Source: Paracoccaceae bacterium (lineage in GTDB: Bacteria > Pseudomonadota > Alphaproteobacteria > Rhodobacterales > Rhodobacteraceae). Taken from it: 6,890 bases of DNA. Shown here one piece after another: positions 4,812 through 6,890 of the stretch. The notes beneath the pieces are model-generated. The model was not told the origin of the DNA. It worked only from the letters and a program-made list of their open reading frames with translations, and did no database searches. Made by a program: the position numbers and the translations under genes. The DNA is taken from positions 1 through 6,890 of the forward strand of contig JAFIEC010000380.1 in assembly GCA_020832725.1 (NCBI GenBank), given 5' to 3'. How positions within the stretch are numbered: position 1 is the stretch's first letter; each line of letters starts with the position of its first letter.

Positions 4812-6191
4812 TCATCTTTCCGGGATGAGGCCCCGTGGACTGAAGCGCAGTACCACAAGCAGGATGATACCCATGGTCAGTAGCCGCATATGGGCCGCCG
4901 CATCGGTCAGCTGGGCCCGCAGTGCACTGGTCTCGGCCATGCCGGAGGTGATGCCGCCGATGATGGCAAGGCCGATGGGTTCCACCATCACCCACAGCCA
5001 CCAGATCAGGAAGCCGCCCAGCACCGCCCCGAAATTGTTGCCGGAGCCGCCCACGACCACCATCACCCAGATCAGGAAGGTAAAGCGCAGCGGGATATAG
5101 CTTGAAGGTGTCAGCTGACCGTCGAGCGTGGTCATCATCGCGCCGGCCACTCCGCAGACGGCCGAGCCAAGCACGAACACCTGTAGGTGGCGGCGGGTGA
5201 CATCCTTGCCCATGGCACGGGCGGCGGTCTCGTTGTCGCGGATGGCGCGCATCATGCGCCCCCAGGGCGATTTCAGCGCCTTTTCCGACAGCCACAGGAT
5301 GATCAGCAGCACGATCAGGAACAGCGCGGTATAGAGCAGCCGCACCGTGAGGGTGGAGGCGTCGGTCGCGCTCAGGCCCAGGGATTCGGCCTGGGCGACA
5401 AATGCGGGGTTCTGCTGCAGGTCGATCTCGCGCGGGACGGGGCGGGGGATGCCGGTCACGTTCTTGACGCCCCGGGTCAGCCAATCCTCGTGCTTGATGA
5501 TGGCGATGATGATTTCCGAGATGCCCAGCGTGGCGATGGCGAGGTAATCCGCCCGCAGGCCAAGCGCGATCTTGCCCACGATCCAGGCGGCACCTGCCGC
5601 CAGCACCCCGCCGACCGGCCATGCCAGAAGGATGGGCAGGCCAAGCCCGCCCAGATAGCCGGTCGAGGACGGGTTGACCGCCTCGATCGCGCTGGTCGCC
5701 GGATCGTAGAGCCAGCGGTAGATGATGAAGCCGAATACCAGCGTCAGGATCAGCGTGGTGGTGCGCGACCGTCCCGGCGCCATGCGTTTCCACAGGAAGA
5801 CGGCTCCGGCGATGGTGCCTGCCCCCGCCAGCAGCGCCAGGATGACGCGCGGCCCGCCTGCCGACCATGCCTCGGTGACAGGCGGCATGCCGATCAGCAC
5901 CGCGGCAAGGCCACCCAGGGCGACAAAGCCCATGGTGCCGATGCTGAACAGGCCCGCATATCCCCACTGGATGTTCACCCCCAGTGCCATGATGGCCGAG
6001 ATCAGCCCCATGTTGAAGATGGTGAGCGCCACCGGCCAGCTCTGGACAAAGCCGGTGATCACGAACAGCGCGGCCACACCGAGAAACAGCAGGATATTGC
6101 GCGGATTGATCGGAATGCCGCCCCCGGCCGTGATGTCCGTGGCCTGAGAGGCCGTGCGGCGTTCGGGGCTGGTTGGCTGGATCTGGCTCAT
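4812..6191 (-). CDS. livM: Branched-chain amino acid type ABC transporter permease LivM
   Basis: A 459-residue polytopic inner-membrane protein of the LivM family, one of two permease subunits of a high-affinity importer for branched-chain or related amino acids. Family motifs are NIQWGYAGLFSIGTMGF (73-89), LRADYLAIATLGISEII (212-228), LTRGVKNVTGIPRP (239-251), the ATPase-contacting loop SPWGRMMRAIRDNETAARAMG (308-328), GVAGAM (347-352) and VVGGSGNNFGAVLGG (379-393). Hydrophobic segments lie near 33-50, 53-71, 78-100, 115-134, 144-161, 184-206, 285-301, 336-354, 371-403 and 436-450. It is longer than the common form because of an insert at about 105-180. The ATG at 6191 is chosen because it overlaps the livH stop as ATGA and follows AGGGGG (6205-6200) by 8 nt. 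Substrate is unproven; urea/amide (Urt-type) permeases are relatives. Confidence 0.88.
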   Translation of the reverse strand: MSQIQPTSPERRTASQATDITAGGGIPINPRNILLFLGVAALFVITGFVQSWPVALTIFNMGLISAIMALGVNIQWGYAGLFSIGTMGFVALGGLAAVLIGMPPVTEAWSAGGPRVILALLAGAGTIAGAVFLWKRMAPGRSRTTTLILTLVFGFIIYRWLYDPATSAIEAVNPSSTGYLGGLGLPILLAWPVGGVLAAGAAWIVGKIALGLRADYLAIATLGISEIIIAIIKHEDWLTRGVKNVTGIPRPVPREIDLQQNPAFVAQAESLGLSATDASTLTVRLLYTALFLIVLLIILWLSEKALKSPWGRMMRAIRDNETAARAMGKDVTRRHLQVFVLGSAVCGVAGAMMTTLDGQLTPSSYIPLRFTFLIWVMVVVGGSGNNFGAVLGGFLIWWLWVMVEPIGLAIIGGITSGMAETSALRAQLTDAAAHMRLLTMGIILLVVLRFSPRGLIPER

Positions 6192-6890
6192 GTGGCATTC
6201 CCCCTGAACAGGCCTGTCGGGCGGAAGATCAGCACGATCACGAGGATCGCGAAGGACACGGCGAATTTGTAGTCGGTGGACAGAAGCTGCATCAGCGTGC
6301 TCGGCTCGAGGCTCTCGGGCAGCAGATAGCCCAGCACTCGCCTGTAGGCATAGGTTACCGCGATCTCGGCATAGGCGACCAGAAAACCCCCGACGATGGC
6401 CCCCACCGGGTTGCCGAAGCCCCCGACGATGGCGGCCGCGAAGATCGGCAGCAGCAACTGGAAGTAGGTGAAGGCCTTGAAGCTCTTGTCGAGGCCGTAG
6501 AGTACCCCCGCCGTCGTCGCCAGCGCGGCCGCGATGATCCATGTCATGGCGACCACGCGGTCGGGGTTGATGCCCGACAGCAGGGCCAGATCCTCGTTGT
6601 CCGAAAAGGCCCGCATCGATTTGCCCGGCCGCGTGCGGTTGAGAAACCAGAACAGCAGCGACATCGACAGCAACGCCACGACGATGGTGATCACGGTCGT
6701 GGTGCGCAGCCCGAGGCCCTGTTGCAGACCGGTCATCTCGCGGAACTCGCGCACGGTGATCAGAAAGCGCGGCCCGTCGGCAAAGTTGATGTCGTTCACC
6801 CCGATGACAAAGCGGACGATCCCGTTGAGCACGAACATCACCCCCAGAGAGGCCATGACCATGATCAGCGGGTCCACCCTCTGGCGGCGG
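6188..6890 (-). CDS. livH: Branched-chain amino acid type ABC transporter permease LivH, 5' end missing
   Basis: The C-terminal part (about 233 residues) of a LivH-family inner-membrane permease. The frame is still open at the right edge, and the visible part begins inside the family's LIVMASLGVMFVLNGIVRFV segment, so the N-terminal membrane helices lie outside the window. The GTG at 6877 is not the start. Recognisable motifs are the ATPase-contacting loop RPGKSMRAFSDNEDLALLSG, ATTAGVLYGLDK, and FAAAIVGGFGNPVGAIVGGF, followed by a final helix ending in RPTGLFRGNAT. It precedes livM with a 4-bp ATGA overlap, so the two are translationally coupled and would form the heterodimeric channel. The loop after FVIGVNDI (TVREFREMTGLQQGLG) would be periplasmic or cytoplasmic and is somewhat extended. 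LivG/LivF and a binding protein are not present here and may lie to the right. Confidence 0.87.
   Translation of the reverse strand, partial: RRQRVDPLIMVMASLGVMFVLNGIVRFVIGVNDINFADGPRFLITVREFREMTGLQQGLGLRTTTVITIVVALLSMSLLFWFLNRTRPGKSMRAFSDNEDLALLSGINPDRVVAMTWIIAAALATTAGVLYGLDKSFKAFTYFQLLLPIFAAAIVGGFGNPVGAIVGGFLVAYAEIAVTYAYRRVLGYLLPESLEPSTLMQLLSTDYKFAVSFAILVIVLIFRPTGLFRGNAT
6200..6205 (-). promoter_or_regulatory. Ribosome binding site of livM inside livH
   Basis: On the minus strand AGGGGG occupies 6205-6200, 8 nt before the ATG at 6191 and within the last codons of livH. Together with the ATGA overlap it fixes the livM start and supports translational coupling, although the frame is open far upstream to 6542. 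Confidence 0.75.

Noticed and set aside
4771..6198. Minus-strand frame of 475 codons overlapping livM
   Set aside because: It is a His/Arg/Gly-rich out-of-frame translation of livM, whose own frame has conserved LivM motifs and membrane segments.
5187..6272. Plus-strand frame of 361 codons opposite livM
   Set aside because: A charged, low-complexity shadow of livM with no start signal or domain.

Overview
The window is GC-rich DNA that reads like an alphaproteobacterium, most likely a Rhodobacterales/Roseobacter-type organism. This is an inference from three things: strong G/C preference at third codon positions, a large calcium-binding repeat protein ending in a Hint domain of the type common in that order, and a LivH/LivM permease pair with alphaproteobacterial-looking insertions. 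No rRNA, tRNA, CRISPR array, insertion sequence or phage gene was seen.

Layout. Positions 1-105 (minus strand) may hold the first codons of a divergent, unidentified gene that leaves the window on the left. A 114-bp gap with a small inverted repeat follows. Positions 220-4098 (plus strand) encode one 1292-residue acidic, modular, probably secreted protein: an N-terminal LamG-like domain, then four blocks of RTX nonapeptide repeats (25 repeats counted) separated by three different non-repeat domains (a carbohydrate-binding-like NGSFE...PGW domain, an unassigned domain with an EF-hand-like loop, and a DUF4114-like domain), and finally a C-terminal Hint (hedgehog/intein-fold) domain. Only 19 bp separate it from a convergent minus-strand gene at 4118-4774. 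That gene encodes a MobA/MocA-like nucleotidyltransferase of molybdenum cofactor biosynthesis. Upstream of it on the minus strand come livM (4812-6191) and livH (6188 to the right edge, 5' end missing). These are the two membrane permeases of a branched-chain amino acid type ABC importer and overlap by 4 bp.

How they work together. livH and livM are a translationally coupled pair that would form the transmembrane channel. Their ATPases (LivG/LivF) and binding protein are not in view. The nucleotidyltransferase follows livM after 37 bp and may ride on the same transcript, but no functional link is evident. The large RTX/Hint protein is a stand-alone unit: no type I secretion ABC transporter, membrane fusion protein or outer-membrane channel lies in the window.

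The most interesting item is the RTX protein. Points to pursue are its Hint domain without splicing residues, its unassigned insert, its only four cysteines (two at equivalent repeat-block ends and two in the Hint domain), and the hairpin that spans both convergent stop codons. None of this amounts to a demonstrated new system.
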